A DNA stretch of 64,000 nt. It comes from Methanolinea sp. (GTDB lineage: Archaea; Halobacteriota; Methanomicrobia; Methanomicrobiales; Methanospirillaceae). The stretch lies in the NCBI GenBank assembly GCA_030055515.1, contig JASFYI010000003.1, forward strand, positions 164,506-228,505, given 5' to 3'. Below are positions 27,076 to 37,181 of this stretch, piece after piece. The notes beneath the pieces are model-generated. The model saw only the letters and a program-made list of their open reading frames with translations. It was not told the DNA's origin and did not search any database. The translations under genes and the position numbers were made by a program. Within the stretch, counting starts at the first letter, position 1, and each line of letters starts with the position of its first letter.

Positions 27076-27147
27076 GGATCCATGGGGTAGAGGACATCCT
27101 CTTGGGCTTCGGACCCAAGGACGCGGGTTCGATTCCCGCTGGGTCCG
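27076..27147 (+). tRNA. tRNA-Arg (anticodon TCG)
   Basis: A 72-base cloverleaf: acceptor GGATCCA pairs with TGGGTCC (one T-G pair), T arm GCGGG/CCCGC with loop TTCGATT, D arm present. The anticodon loop CTTCGGA gives anticodon TCG, reading CGA/CGG codons. No intron. CCA is not encoded. Confidence 0.95.
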
Positions 27148-27148
27148 C

Positions 27149-27155
27149 TTTTTTT
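27149..27155 (+). terminator. T-run after tRNA-Arg
   Basis: Seven T residues begin two bases after the discriminator base and would end the tRNA transcript. Confidence 0.55.
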
Positions 27156-27215
27156 GGGGGTCCGCTTCTCCCCGCGCCACGCATCCTGCCCGCGTGGAGT
27201 CCGGGCAGGGGGATG

Positions 27216-28604
27216 TCAGAGCCTCCCCCGCCCGTGCATCCTCCTCCCGCGGTGGATGAAGAACCAGTACGTCCCGGCGACCGCGATTCCCACTGCCACC
27301 GCGGCGATCCCGAGGAGGACCCAGTTGATGCTCCTCTCCATCCTGAGGCGGACCGTCGTGGTCGCGTTCGGGGACGACGGGACCGCCACTTCCGCGGTCG
27401 CGGGTGCGAATCCTTCCATGGCCGCCGTTATTGAATAGGGCTCGCCCGGGAGAAGGGCAAGCTCAAGCGTGCCCTCCGGGCCGGTCGTGCCGGCCGGGGT
27501 CCCGTTCACGAGGACCGTCGCACCGGCGACCCTGCCGGATTCTCCCTCCGTTGCCACGAGCGTCACGTTCACCCGCGCGCGGGGGAGTTCGACGTGAACA
27601 TCCTCCGTCCGGGACGAGACCGCAAGGCTCCGCGAGACGGGGACGTGGCCGGGTGCCGTGACGTTGAGCGTGTACGTCCCGTACGTGAGGTTCGGGACCT
27701 GGAGTCTCCCGTATTTGTTCGTCGACCCTGCGGGCTTCCCGTCTACCGTCACCATTGCCCCCTCGAGGGGGTTCCTCCCCTCGCCGTAGACGTTCACGAA
27801 TACCACGGCGGTCGACTTCGAGAGGGAGACGGGGACGATAGCCTGGTCTTCCCCGACGATCTGCTGGCTCCTGTACTCCTCGTACCCTTCCTTCGTCACC
27901 GCGATTGCGTACACCTTGCCGCGGGGGAGCGAGAGGAAGAGGGCCCCCCGCGGGTCAGTCACGCCACGCTCGGCCCCGTCGACCGATACCCTCGCGCCCG
28001 GGACGGGTTCACCCGTGGCAGCGTCCCTCACGGTGACGGAAAATCTCTCCTCCCTGACGAGGAGGACCTGCAGGTTCTTCTCCTCGAAACCGACCTCTAT
28101 AGCCCTCTCGTAGAGGCGGAAGCCCGGCGCCTCGACCTCGACCGTGTAGACCGCGTTCGATTCGAGGAGTACTGTCGCGGACCCGTTCACGTCCGTGGTC
28201 GTCGCGTTGGACACCCCCGGCCCCGAGACCTTCACGCGTGCCGCGGGGACCGGGAGGAGGGTATCCGTGTCGTAGGCCTCCACGGTGAGCGCGACCTTCG
28301 CGCGGGTCATCTCCACCGAGAGGGCGGTCGTGTTGGGGTCGATCTCTCCCGTCCACGTCGCGTACCCGAGTTTCTTCACCGTCACCCCGACCGGGGCCTC
28401 CCCCGGGTGGGAGAACTGGATCGAACCCCCCGCGTCGGACTTCCCGATGAACGCCCCGTTCGCGTAGAGCGATGCCCCGGGAACGGGGGTGACGTTCCCG
28501 TCCCTCTCGTACACGTTCACGACGACGGTGACCGCCCCCGCGGCTCCCACGAGAAACACGAGCGATAAAAGTGTATAAAGGAAAATCCTGCTTGATCTGT
28601 CCAT
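27216..28604 (-). CDS. Membrane-anchored surface protein with repeated carboxypeptidase-regulatory/PEGA-like domains
   Basis: Exported protein of 462 residues. A signal peptide covers residues 1-24 (IFLYTLLSLVFLVGAAGA). About five beta-sandwich repeats of 75-90 residues follow, each with the pattern VxVNGxxxGxTxxxGxxxxxLxxGxYxIxVxxxGY, typical of carboxypeptidase-regulatory-like or PEGA domains. One transmembrane helix (about 430-450, WVLLGIAAVAVGIAVAGTYW) and a short basic tail anchor it. Many NxT/NxS sites suggest N-glycosylation. Likely a structural or adhesive surface protein outside the membrane; no enzymatic motif is seen. Confidence 0.8.
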   Translation of the reverse strand: MDRSSRIFLYTLLSLVFLVGAAGAVTVVVNVYERDGNVTPVPGASLYANGAFIGKSDAGGSIQFSHPGEAPVGVTVKKLGYATWTGEIDPNTTALSVEMTRAKVALTVEAYDTDTLLPVPAARVKVSGPGVSNATTTDVNGSATVLLESNAVYTVEVEAPGFRLYERAIEVGFEEKNLQVLLVREERFSVTVRDAATGEPVPGARVSVDGAERGVTDPRGALFLSLPRGKVYAIAVTKEGYEEYRSQQIVGEDQAIVPVSLSKSTAVVFVNVYGEGRNPLEGAMVTVDGKPAGSTNKYGRLQVPNLTYGTYTLNVTAPGHVPVSRSLAVSSRTEDVHVELPRARVNVTLVATEGESGRVAGATVLVNGTPAGTTGPEGTLELALLPGEPYSITAAMEGFAPATAEVAVPSSPNATTTVRLRMERSINWVLLGIAAVAVGIAVAGTYWFFIHRGRRMHGRGRL

Positions 28605-28721
28605 GCATGGAGATCTGGGTCCCCTGCCTATAAGAGCCCACTGGTACGTGCGCGGGATGGCCCGGGGAATTGGTATTTCCCGCGGGAAAACGGAGGCAGC
28701 GTGGAGGACCGCGCCGCGCCT

Positions 28722-30248
28722 TCACCTCCACCGCATGTCCTGGGGGACCCGGTCGAGGAGCATCCCCTCGACGAGGACCGGCATCAGCTTCCTCCCCTCC
28801 TCGATGGCCTTCTGGAGCCGCCAGCTCCTCTCGGCGAATATCGTGAAGATCGGCTGGCCCTTCTCGACACGCGCACCCTTCTTCGCGTGGAGGAGGATGC
28901 CTGCACCCTTGTCGTGCGGTGCACCTGCCGTCCGGGCGAGGCTGACGAGCGCGCTGTTGTTGAGCTCGATCACGTACCCCGTCGCCGGGGCATTGACCAC
29001 GAACTGGTGCCTTCCCGGCTGGATGTCGTCGGACCTCACGTTCGGGTCGCCCCCCTGTATCTCGATGATCTGGCGGAGTTTCTTCAGGGCGTCGCCCTTC
29101 TTCACGATCTCCGCGGCCATCTCGGAACCCTTCCCCCGCGCCGCCTTCCCCGACATCTCGAGCGCTATCCCGGCAATGGCGATGCTCTTCTGGAAGAGCG
29201 ATCCAGGCCCCTCTGCCCCCTCGAGGATGCGGAGCGCCTCGATGACCTCGAGCTTCGGGCCAATCGCGCGGCCCACCGGCGAATCGCCGTAGGTGATCGC
29301 GCACTCCACCTGTATCTTCAGGCGGTCACCGAGCTCGATGAACTCCCGCGCGAGTTTCCGCCCCTCCTGGACCGATTTCACCTTCGCGTGCATCCCGACG
29401 GGGATGTCAATGACCGTAAGGTCCGCGCCGACCGCGAATTTCTTCGCCATCACGCTCGCGAGCATCTGGCCCCGGGCGTCGATCCGGAATGGGTACTCCT
29501 GGATGATGATCTTGTCGTCCGCGGGCGCGATGTTCGTCGCCCCACCCCAGACGATCGCGCCGCCGACCTTCTCGGTCATCTGCTGGACCTCCGCGGCAGT
29601 GAAGTTGACCGGCGCGAGGACTTCCATCAAGTCCGCCGTCCCGCCGGCCCCCGTGATCGCGCGGGAACTCGTCTTTGGGATCTTGAGGCCGCTCGCCGCG
29701 ATGATGGGGACGACGAGGAGCGAGATCTTGTTGCCGGGGACCCCGCCGATCGAGTGCTTGTCGACGATCGGGTGGCTGTGGAACTTCAGTCTCTCGCCCG
29801 TCTCGACCATAGCGCGGGTGAGGTGTTCCACCTCGTCCATGTCCATCCCGTTGATGTAGCACGCGGTCACGTATGCAGTCAGCTCCGCGGGCGAGAGATT
29901 GTCCTCCACGACATCCCTGATGATCGCGAACGTCTCGTCCTTCGTGAGGTGCTCCCCGTCCATTTTCTTCCGGATGTAGTCGAGCGTCGCGGGCCGCTCC
30001 GCCCTCCTCACCTCTACCAGGGTCCCCTCGCTCACCTGCAGCTTCTCGTTCGTGATCCTGTAGATCCCAATCGTCCCCTTCGGGAGGAGGGATGTCGTGG
30101 TGTCCACGAACGCGGCGACCGTCATGCCGCTCGCCTCGTTGAGGATCTGGACGCGGTCGCCCGGCATCACCCCGATGTTCCCCGCGTCTGCCGCGTGGAG
30201 GAGGACCTCGCGGGTCCCTATGTCCACGAGTTTCACGGAAAGCTTCAT
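28722..30248 (-). CDS. deoA: AMP phosphorylase
   Basis: Enzyme of 508 residues of the archaeal AMP/thymidine phosphorylase family, which converts AMP and phosphate to adenine and ribose 1,5-bisphosphate. An N-terminal domain (1-85) of the archaeal AMP phosphorylases precedes the core with [20 protein letters not shown] and [20 protein letters not shown]. Together with ribose-1,5-bisphosphate isomerase and type III RuBisCO it forms the AMP-degradation pathway; those partners are not in this window. Stands between two surface-protein genes with its own start. Confidence 0.93.
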   Translation of the reverse strand: MKLSVKLVDIGTREVLLHAADAGNIGVMPGDRVQILNEASGMTVAAFVDTTTSLLPKGTIGIYRITNEKLQVSEGTLVEVRRAERPATLDYIRKKMDGEHLTKDETFAIIRDVVEDNLSPAELTAYVTACYINGMDMDEVEHLTRAMVETGERLKFHSHPIVDKHSIGGVPGNKISLLVVPIIAASGLKIPKTSSRAITGAGGTADLMEVLAPVNFTAAEVQQMTEKVGGAIVWGGATNIAPADDKIIIQEYPFRIDARGQMLASVMAKKFAVGADLTVIDIPVGMHAKVKSVQEGRKLAREFIELGDRLKIQVECAITYGDSPVGRAIGPKLEVIEALRILEGAEGPGSLFQKSIAIAGIALEMSGKAARGKGSEMAAEIVKKGDALKKLRQIIEIQGGDPNVRSDDIQPGRHQFVVNAPATGYVIELNNSALVSLARTAGAPHDKGAGILLHAKKGARVEKGQPIFTIFAERSWRLQKAIEEGRKLMPVLVEGMLLDRVPQDMRWR

Positions 30249-30412
30249 GTTTCTCCCCCGGTCTCCCTCGCTTGTTTCCCGGCGTCGCTGCCGGTCTTCT
30301 CCTGGTATGCTCTCCAGGTGTACTCTTCCGTGTGCTGCCCTATTTAGTGGTTGTGTGTCTGGGCAGAACCGGACAAGGAAGGGATAATCGCTCCTGCGTG
30401 GACGAAATCGGG

Positions 30413-30418
30413 AAAAAA
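30413..30418 (-). terminator. T-tract after the S-layer gene
   Basis: T6 on the minus strand lies 25 bases after the S-layer stop, a plausible terminator for this presumably highly expressed gene. Confidence 0.4.
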
Positions 30419-30442
30419 GTGTGGGTTTGTGGGGGTTCCCGA

Positions 30443-32953
30443 TCAGTGCCTGCGCACGATGAGGAACGCCACTGCACCGAGGCCGGCGAGGGCCACCAGG
30501 GCACCGAACCCGGGTGATGTCGGGGTCGGCGTGGGGGTCGGGGTCGTCGGCACGGTGGTCGGGACAGTGGTCGGCTCTGTCGTGGGCGGCATGGTGGTCG
30601 GGATTGTCGTCGGCTTCTTCTCGACGACGTTGAAGAGCGCCGTTGCGGTGACGTCCACGGTCACACCGGAAGCCTGGACGATGTACTCGTCGGGCTTGAA
30701 GTTGCTCGTGTCAACCGGGAACGACCACGTGTTGTAGCCCTCGGTGCCCTTCATGACCTTCACGGTCCCCGTTGCACCGCTGAACTCGCCGCTCTGAGTC
30801 TTCTGGGTCGGGGCGAAGGACGAGGAGACGACCTCGACGAGGATCTCGTCGTCGACCGCGAGGTTGGTGGTGCCCGAGATCTCGAACTTCTCGCCGACTG
30901 CCTTCTCGGTGATCGGGGAGATCCGGATGACCGGCGCTTCGATCAGGAACTGGAGCTTCGTGTAGGTATCGTCGACGTAGGAGTTGTCAAGCGCTGTGAC
31001 GAGTGCCTCTGCCGCGTCAGATCCCTGCAGGCTGCCTGCACCCTGGAGCTTGAAGATCCTGGAGCCGGCCGTCGGGTAGGGTCCGACCACGTAGGTCTTG
31101 GTCGCGTCGGGGTAGACATCCAGGACATCGTTGTACATCGGGTGCTGGACGACCACGAAGTACTGGCCGGCGGCCATGTTCTGGGTGATACCCTGGCTGA
31201 TCTCCTTCTCGAACGAGCCGTCGTTGTTCACGCTCTCGGTGTCGTACAGGACGTAGTTCTTCCCGAGGATCCAGATCGCGACGCCCGGTGATGGCTTGCC
31301 CTCTGCGACACCGCGGATGTAGAACTTGTCACCCTGGGCGATCGTGGACTGGGACGCGACCGCGGTCACGAAGGGCTTCCTGATGATCACGGAGACCGTC
31401 GCGTACTGGGTGTCCGCGAGGTTGTTCCTGTCGGACGGGGTAGCGACCGCGTAGATCGTGTAGGTCCCCGCGTCGATGTTCAGGTTGGCAGTCTGCCACT
31501 TGTACTCCCACGTGTTGTCATCGAGCACGTCGGCAGTCGTGAATGTCGCGACGTTCCCGTTCACGACACCGGTCCTCGGGTCAGTGAGCTTGCCACCCTG
31601 GGAGGGGAGGTTCGGCCCGGTGATGAAGAGGTACACCGTGTCAGTCTCGGAGTTCGTCCCGGAGAGCTTGACCTCCTCGCCGAGGTAGTAGCTCTGGTCG
31701 CCGGCCGCAACGACGGTCACGGTTCCCTTCTCGATCTTCACGTCGACTTCGTCAGACTTGTAGGAAGTGCCGTCGAAGCGCTCGACGCGGAAGGTGTACT
31801 TCTTGTCCTTGGTCGCCTGGGATGTCTGCCAGCCGACGGTGACCGTGCCCGAGTTGGAGGTCTTCACCTTCGCGTAGTAGTAGACACCGTTGCTCGGGGC
31901 CTGCGGGACGTCCTGCTTGATGGTCCGCCCTGCGCCGCCCTCGTACTGGTAGCTACCGATGGTGTACGGGCCACCGACCGGGTCGTTCGTCACGTCCTTC
32001 TGGCTCGCGACGAGGAGTGGCGGCTGGTCAAGGGGTGCCCCGCTCATCTGGCCGGTACCCTTCACCCAGAGGTAGTACTCGGTGTTGGGCCTGCCGGTGA
32101 TCGTCACGGAGAACGGGTTCCCGCGGACGACGACGTCCTTGCTCGCCTCGATCTTCACGGTGTCGGCGGTGATGGTCACCGTCTGGGTCGCGGAGATCGT
32201 CTTGCCGGTGTAGTCGCTGCCGTCGGGTGCCTTGTAGTTGTCCTTGATCTTGTTCAGGTCGAGCTCGGCGTACACGGTGTAGGTCCCCGCCTTGTACATC
32301 CGGGCACCGTTCGCGTCAAGGACGCCGGTGTTCCACCCCTTGTTGGCTGCCGTGGGGAGCGCGTACCAGAGGTCGCTCGTCGGCGCGAGTCCCACTATGG
32401 AGTAGGACGCCGTGGTCGTCTCGAAGAGCGACGTGTAGACCGCACCGTCGGACGTCTTCACGCGGACGTTCACGAAGCCCTGCGTGCCGGCGTCAGCCCT
32501 CGAGGTCACCGAGTAGGTGTTGGTCTCGATCCTGAAGTTCAGGTAGTTCCCCGGGGGAACGGACTTGCCGGAGACATCCTTCCCGGCGGTGTTGTCCCAC
32601 ACCTTGACGGCGATGGCGGGATCGACCACGTTGAATGCGACGGGTCCGATCGTCCCTGTCCACCTGTACCAGTTCCCTGTCTTCCCTACGAAGGTCTGCG
32701 GGGATACGTAGAAGTTAGTCGGGGTTCCGACGGACAACACGTAGTCAGGTGTCGAGGTGGCGGGGTTGTTCCCTGACGCGAACCAGGCAATCTGGGTTGC
32801 AGTACCGACTGCCGCGGATACATCAAGGCCCTCTTCACCTATGAACACATCTCCGCCCTGCGGGACTTGCCTAATGGTTGCGGCGGATGCTGGCAGCGTG
32901 AACGCGGCCAGGACTACCACTGCAATCAGTGCAAGGCCAAAGCGCTTAATCAT
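30443..32953 (-). CDS. S-layer glycoprotein with PGF-type C-terminal sorting signal
   Basis: Major surface-layer protein, 836 residues. Signal peptide [20 protein letters not shown] ends at ASAA (about 25). Most of the protein is beta-rich with several repeated domains of the Methanomicrobiales S-layer type (DUF3821-like N-terminal region). A threonine/proline linker of about 30 residues leads to the C-terminal tripartite signal: PGF motif, hydrophobic helix [17 protein letters not shown] and RRH, a substrate for archaeosortase. The ATG at 32953 has AAGGAGG eight bases upstream, so the in-frame ATG at 32974 is unlikely. Secreted, lipid-anchored and probably glycosylated. Confidence 0.9.
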   Translation of the reverse strand: MIKRFGLALIAVVVLAAFTLPASAATIRQVPQGGDVFIGEEGLDVSAAVGTATQIAWFASGNNPATSTPDYVLSVGTPTNFYVSPQTFVGKTGNWYRWTGTIGPVAFNVVDPAIAVKVWDNTAGKDVSGKSVPPGNYLNFRIETNTYSVTSRADAGTQGFVNVRVKTSDGAVYTSLFETTTASYSIVGLAPTSDLWYALPTAANKGWNTGVLDANGARMYKAGTYTVYAELDLNKIKDNYKAPDGSDYTGKTISATQTVTITADTVKIEASKDVVVRGNPFSVTITGRPNTEYYLWVKGTGQMSGAPLDQPPLLVASQKDVTNDPVGGPYTIGSYQYEGGAGRTIKQDVPQAPSNGVYYYAKVKTSNSGTVTVGWQTSQATKDKKYTFRVERFDGTSYKSDEVDVKIEKGTVTVVAAGDQSYYLGEEVKLSGTNSETDTVYLFITGPNLPSQGGKLTDPRTGVVNGNVATFTTADVLDDNTWEYKWQTANLNIDAGTYTIYAVATPSDRNNLADTQYATVSVIIRKPFVTAVASQSTIAQGDKFYIRGVAEGKPSPGVAIWILGKNYVLYDTESVNNDGSFEKEISQGITQNMAAGQYFVVVQHPMYNDVLDVYPDATKTYVVGPYPTAGSRIFKLQGAGSLQGSDAAEALVTALDNSYVDDTYTKLQFLIEAPVIRISPITEKAVGEKFEISGTTNLAVDDEILVEVVSSSFAPTQKTQSGEFSGATGTVKVMKGTEGYNTWSFPVDTSNFKPDEYIVQASGVTVDVTATALFNVVEKKPTTIPTTMPPTTEPTTVPTTVPTTPTPTPTPTSPGFGALVALAGLGAVAFLIVRRH

Positions 32954-33323
32954 TCTTTTGTCCTCCTTACTCATGTCCAAATCCTGAACGTTCAATCCAT
33001 GCACGTGAGAACCGCATTCGACAGGTGCCGAACGGAGGTTCTCCCGTGCTCCATACTCCGAATAACGGAATATGAATGAATATTTGTGGAACACCTCATA
33101 TATCCTTTTTGGTCGGAGAGACGACGAGAGACGGGAAAAAAACAGCCTTTTCACGAATTTGGTCGCATTTATTGGCTTTTTTTCCATTCGGCCCCCGGTC
33201 CTTCGCCCGGGTCCCGTGCCGGGTCCCGCCCGGGTCAGGCCCGTTCCACGCGCACACCCTTCCTACACGTTCCCGGCAGGCATCATGAAACCTTAACAAT
33301 GTATTCACTCCCCATAGTGATGC
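32954..33323. other. Divergent intergenic region S-layer gene / thyA
   Basis: About 370 bases. The first half holds the S-layer leader and its TATA box. The second half is AT-rich up to about 33185, then a C-rich block (33185-33260) precedes thyA. An open frame extends the S-layer reading upstream but has no signal peptide and no Shine-Dalgarno site, so it is not counted as coding. Confidence 0.6.
33097..33104 (-). promoter_or_regulatory. Probable TATA box of the S-layer gene
   Basis: The minus strand carries AAAAAGGATATATGAGG about 145 bases before the ATG, predicting a leader of roughly 120 bases, which is longer than usual and could stabilise the mRNA. Confidence 0.45.
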
Positions 33324-34037
33324 ATGCGCTGCATCAGAGCCCACACCCTCGCCTCCGCGCACGAGCAGGTGGTCAAGGTCGTCCTCGAGAAGGGGACGCC
33401 CCTCACGACGGAGAACGGCGAGGAGACCGTGGAGGCCGAGGAGGTCGCGATCAGGGTCGAGCGGCCGGACACGCACCCGATGGTGAGCCCTGCCTCGAGG
33501 TTCTCGGAGAACTTCATGGAGCAGTACGCCCGTGACCTCCTCTCCGGGAGCCGCTCCGCATTCGAGTACGACTACCACGAGCGTCTCTTCCACTGGGGCA
33601 ACGGGCTCTTTGCGGGAGACTGCTCCCCCGTGCACGTCGACCAGGTCGCGTACATCACCCGGAAGATAAGGGAGAACCCCGCGACGCGGCGTGCAATCGC
33701 CGTCACGTGGAATCCCGCGAGGGACCAGTCCGTGGGGGACTGCCCCTGCCTGCAGCTCGTGCAGTGCGTCGCACGGTCGGGCCTCCTCCACATGAAAGTG
33801 GTCTTCCGCAGCAACGACATGCTCACCGCCGCGGGCGCGAACATGTTCGCCCTCGTTGCGCTCCAGCGGCACATCGCGGGGGAACTCGGGCTCGGGCTGG
33901 GGTCGTACACTCACGTCTCCCTCGTGCCCCACATCTACTACGTCCGCGATGCCGCCGATATCGAGCCGTTCTGCAGGAGGGGGGAGGCTATTTCCCCCAT
34001 CCCGGAGGTGTGCAGGGCGTGCGGGAAGTGCCCGTGA
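33324..34037 (+). CDS. thyA: Thymidylate synthase, archaeal ThyA type
   Basis: Enzyme of 237 residues that methylates dUMP to dTMP with a reduced folate or pterin. The catalytic Cys-Pro-Cys segment GDCPCLQLVQC is near residues 137-147, and VVFRSNDMLTAAGANMFALV and YTHVSLVPHIYYV form the dUMP site. It is of the short archaeal form. A C-terminal CRACGKC pair of cysteines is an unusual tail. An out-of-frame ATG lies four bases upstream; an in-frame TGA at 33318 fixes the start region. Confidence 0.92.
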   Translation: MRCIRAHTLASAHEQVVKVVLEKGTPLTTENGEETVEAEEVAIRVERPDTHPMVSPASRFSENFMEQYARDLLSGSRSAFEYDYHERLFHWGNGLFAGDCSPVHVDQVAYITRKIRENPATRRAIAVTWNPARDQSVGDCPCLQLVQCVARSGLLHMKVVFRSNDMLTAAGANMFALVALQRHIAGELGLGLGSYTHVSLVPHIYYVRDAADIEPFCRRGEAISPIPEVCRACGKCP

Positions 34038-34133
34038 GACTTCGCGCGGAGATGACCGCCGGTCGCAACGGCGGGGCGGGAGAAAACCAGTCAGGTTAAT
34101 TACGGGAGGGGACGAATAGAATAAGGTACACGC

Positions 34134-34203
<70 letters not shown>

Positions 34204-34206
<3 letters not shown>

Positions 34207-34959
34207 TGGTCCCCGTTTTCCCTCCGCGCCTGGCGTGACGCGCCGGCGGTGATTTCCTCCCGTCAATCCGTCCCCTGATCTTCCCTGTTCTCCCCGCGAT
34301 TCCCCTCGCCCTCCTCCCCCTCCATTCCCCCCCAGAGACCCTTCTCTCCCCGGTTCCCCACCTCTGCAGCACTCGAGGATGGCGTGGTCACGGTGGTACG
34401 GCCCGAGCCACACGACCTTCCGCGTGCGTATCCCGTGGCGCGCGAGCTCTTTGGCGGCGCGCCGCACGACGTCCTGGGGCTTTCCCGCCACGTCGATGCT
34501 GCGGGCCTTCACCGCGACGAGGGCAATGCCACCCTCCCCGAGGAACGGGAAGTTCCTCCTCGCGATCAGGACCTGGTCAGGGTGCGAAACGTCCTGGAAG
34601 AGGAAGTCGACCTCCTCCACGAGGGGAACGTACGTTTCCGGGCATGCCGCGTCCGCGAAGATGGGGACGATATTCATCCTCCTCTCCGCGACGGCGAGGA
34701 GGTCCCTCATCGGGGCGGGCGCGTTCTCGACTGCGTACACGACCTCCGTGTAGTCTGCCACGTGCGAGACCGTCGTCCCGTGGGCCGCGCCGAGGTACAG
34801 GACCCGCATCGCGGGCTCGAGCATCACTTCCCCGCCGAGGTAGTAGTACGCGGCGAGTTTGCTCCTGCGGGGACTCCAGACCCTGTATCCCTTGAGGGTA
34901 CGTTCCCCGTAGACCCCCGCTTCCCCGCGGGAGACGAGGACCCCGTCGATCCACATCAT
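34204..34959 (-). CDS. flpA: Fibrillarin-like rRNA/tRNA 2'-O-methyltransferase with Gly/Arg-rich tail
   Basis: Methyltransferase of the C/D-box sRNP, 251 residues. The SAM site LYLGAAHGTTVSHVAD is at 54-69, and catalytic residues lie in QDVSHPDQ (122-129) and VKARSID (150-156). The normal protein ends near residue 198 (HAILECCRG). It is followed here by about 53 residues rich in Gly, Arg and Ser, which is unusual for archaea and recalls the GAR domain found at the N terminus of eukaryotic fibrillarin. The start overlaps nop5 by four bases; a second ATG follows directly. The extension might be a simple read-on into non-conserved sequence. Confidence 0.92.
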
Positions 34960-35822
34960 CCTTCCCTTCCTCCCCCCGCCCTCCGCACCGCCCCGCGTGC
35001 CTCCTCGATGAACGCGCGGTCCACCTCCCCCCGGAAGAGATCGATCCTCGCGGCGATGGCGAGTTTCGCGGAGAGCGTCCTCGCGACCTTCCCCCTCCGG
35101 TACCTCGCCGCCCTGTGCACCGCGCGGCACTGGTACACGATCCCGTGCTTCGGCGGCGGTGTCCCGGAACGCACGTGGGAGAAGAGCGCCGTCCGGGCAC
35201 CGAGGACCTGGATCGCGGAACCCGGGAGGCGGGAGAGGGCAACGAGGCCTCCCGCCGCGGCGAGGAGGCGTGCTGCCACGACACCCCCCGTGAGCGCCGC
35301 CGTGTTCGGGACGATTTCCGACGCGAGGCGCGAGATCTCGCGGGTCAGGCCGTCCCTCGCGCACCCTAGCTGGGCGATGGCCGCCGCGACCTCCTTTAGG
35401 CGGGGACTCCCCCCCGCGGAGATGGCCCCGAGTGCCTCTTTCCCCCCGAGGGCCCGGTACTTCCGCGTGAATCCGGGTGTCACCGCCGCGTGCCATGCGA
35501 GTGCGCTCTCCGAGAGGTCGTTGATCGCCTCGTCCAGCCGGTCCCTCACGCGGACCATCTGGAGGAGTTCCTGCTCGGGTCCCGCGGCAACGCGGGCAAG
35601 TGCCCTCCCGGCGCGGAACACGCAGAGCGCGCGGAGAACGTGCAGGTACTCGGCGCGCGAACCGACGAACCCGCAGTCCCTCGCGACTTCCCACGCGGGC
35701 ATCGGGAGCGCCTCCCCCGTGGAGAGGATCCTGTCGAGGCGGAGGGAGAGGTACTCCGGGTCGCGGGACTCCGCCGGTGTGCACTTCCCCCCCGAGACGT
35801 CGCCGAACCAGTAAGAAGGCAT
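34956..35822 (-). CDS. nop5: Nop5 (Nop56/58) core protein of C/D-box sRNP
   Basis: Scaffold protein of 288 residues that joins L7Ae, guide RNA and fibrillarin. The Nop domain is well preserved: PNTAALTGGVVAARLLAAAG and GSAIQVLGARTALFSHVRSG with PPKHGIVYQ. A coiled-coil region precedes it. The N-terminal fibrillarin-binding domain appears reduced to about 80 residues, making the protein shorter than the 350-400 typical for many archaea. Operon with flpA (four-base overlap) is universal. Confidence 0.93.
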   Translation of the reverse strand: MPSYWFGDVSGGKCTPAESRDPEYLSLRLDRILSTGEALPMPAWEVARDCGFVGSRAEYLHVLRALCVFRAGRALARVAAGPEQELLQMVRVRDRLDEAINDLSESALAWHAAVTPGFTRKYRALGGKEALGAISAGGSPRLKEVAAAIAQLGCARDGLTREISRLASEIVPNTAALTGGVVAARLLAAAGGLVALSRLPGSAIQVLGARTALFSHVRSGTPPPKHGIVYQCRAVHRAARYRRGKVARTLSAKLAIAARIDLFRGEVDRAFIEEARGAVRRAGGGREG

Positions 35823-35885
35823 TCCCTGATATCTTGGACGGCGGGATTGCTCATATACCCCCCTGCCGGGCGCTCCCCCGCACGG

Positions 35886-37097
35886 TCAGGCGATCGAGAA
35901 GCCGAACGAGAAGAGGACCACGGGGAGCATGACCGCGCCCATGCAGAAGACCTGCGGTACCGCGAGGAGCCGGGGGACACACCCGACGGCCGTCGCGAGC
36001 GCGAGGACGAGGAGTCCGAAAGGCCCGGTCGTGAGGAACGACACGAACGTGACGAACGCGATGACGGCAGCGGCGAGCCGCGTCCTGTCGATCCCCTCGA
36101 GGGAGCGGGCGAGCCCTGCACATGCAACCGTGACCACGTACGCGAGGAGCGCCGCGAGGGACGCGGAGACGAGGAGGAGGTGGAGAGGGGGGACCTCGAG
36201 GGCGGAGAGCGCGGAGACGACGCCGTTTCGCGTCCTCTCGACGGCGTAGAACGCCGCGAGTCCCACGAGGGCGTTCGTGGTGTTCGCCGCGCTGGTGGCG
36301 AGGATGTACTCGCGCCTGTCGCGTCCGCAGTCGACGACCGACGCGAGGACCCCGTTTGCGGTCGCGTTCGAGAGCCCGGGCAGCCACCCGACGACGATCC
36401 CCGCGACCGACCCAAGGAGCGTTCCCCTCGCGATCCCCCCGTCCTCCAGCGATATCCCCGTAAATTGCTGGGGAGGGATCGCGCCCTTCCCGGAGAAGAG
36501 GAGGACGGAGATGCCGAACAGCCCCGAGAGGAGCGGCATGAGGATCGCGCCCGTGCCGAGCGGGGACTGGGAGAGGTACGCGTACCGGAATGCAAAGAGC
36601 CCGAGGATTCCCGAGACGAGGAAGACACCCGTGGAGACGCGCGCCGAGGGGGAGTGGAGGACGAGGACCGCGACGACCCCGGCTATCACTATCCCGCTCG
36701 CCCAGTCCACGTAGGGTTGGACGGGGGGCACGAGGAAGATGAGGAGGATGCAGAGCGGGACAGAGAGGACGATCCCTGTCGCGCTCCCAAGGGCGGCGAT
36801 GCGGACTGCCTCTTCCCCCCTCCCCTCGAGGCAGAGGGAGTGGGCGGGCAGGACGGCGATGGCGGTGTCTGCATCCGGGATGCCGAGGAAAGTGCTCGGG
36901 ACCGCGTCGAGGAAGCAGTGCGCGACGAGCGCCGAGACGAGGACCGCGGCGAGGAATGCAGGTCCAAAGAGCGGCGCGAGGACGGAGAGGGAGGCGATGA
37001 GGACGGCTGCGAGGGTATTCACGTGGATGCCCGGGAGAAGCCCCGATACCGTGCCGAGGGCCACCCCTGCTGCCGTCCCCGCGACGATTTCCCACAT
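35886..37097 (-). CDS. TctA-like permease (COG1784 / DUF112 family)
   Basis: Integral membrane protein of 403 residues with about ten hydrophobic segments. Two repeated glycine-proline loops, VSGLLPGIHVNTLAAVL (about 18-34) and VVGWLPGLSNATANGVLASV (about 237-256), are the hallmark of the tripartite tricarboxylate transporter TctA superfamily. No periplasmic TctC or small TctB partner is encoded nearby; archaeal COG1784 members stand alone and their substrate is unknown. Divergent from hemD. Confidence 0.82.
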   Translation of the reverse strand: MWEIVAGTAAGVALGTVSGLLPGIHVNTLAAVLIASLSVLAPLFGPAFLAAVLVSALVAHCFLDAVPSTFLGIPDADTAIAVLPAHSLCLEGRGEEAVRIAALGSATGIVLSVPLCILLIFLVPPVQPYVDWASGIVIAGVVAVLVLHSPSARVSTGVFLVSGILGLFAFRYAYLSQSPLGTGAILMPLLSGLFGISVLLFSGKGAIPPQQFTGISLEDGGIARGTLLGSVAGIVVGWLPGLSNATANGVLASVVDCGRDRREYILATSAANTTNALVGLAAFYAVERTRNGVVSALSALEVPPLHLLLVSASLAALLAYVVTVACAGLARSLEGIDRTRLAAAVIAFVTFVSFLTTGPFGLLVLALATAVGCVPRLLAVPQVFCMGAVMLPVVLFSFGFSIA

Positions 37098-37181
37098 CCT
37101 TTCGCGAGGGTAGGGGGCATTTATCTTAAATGAATCGATACCTGATAGGAAACCTACCTGCAGCCGGAGATGGGTTGCCCG

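Noticed and set aside
28701..30347. A 548-codon plus-strand open frame opposite AMP phosphorylase
   Set aside because: Shadow of deoA, whose family match is full length on the minus strand.
32954..33187. Upstream extension of the S-layer reading frame
   Set aside because: The signal peptide begins at 32953 with a strong Shine-Dalgarno site; the extension has none and is AT-rich leader sequence.
35490..37133. A 547-codon plus-strand open frame rich in Glu, Arg and Asp
   Set aside because: It is antisense to the end of nop5 and the TctA-like permease; long shadow frames are common in high-GC genomes with this codon usage.
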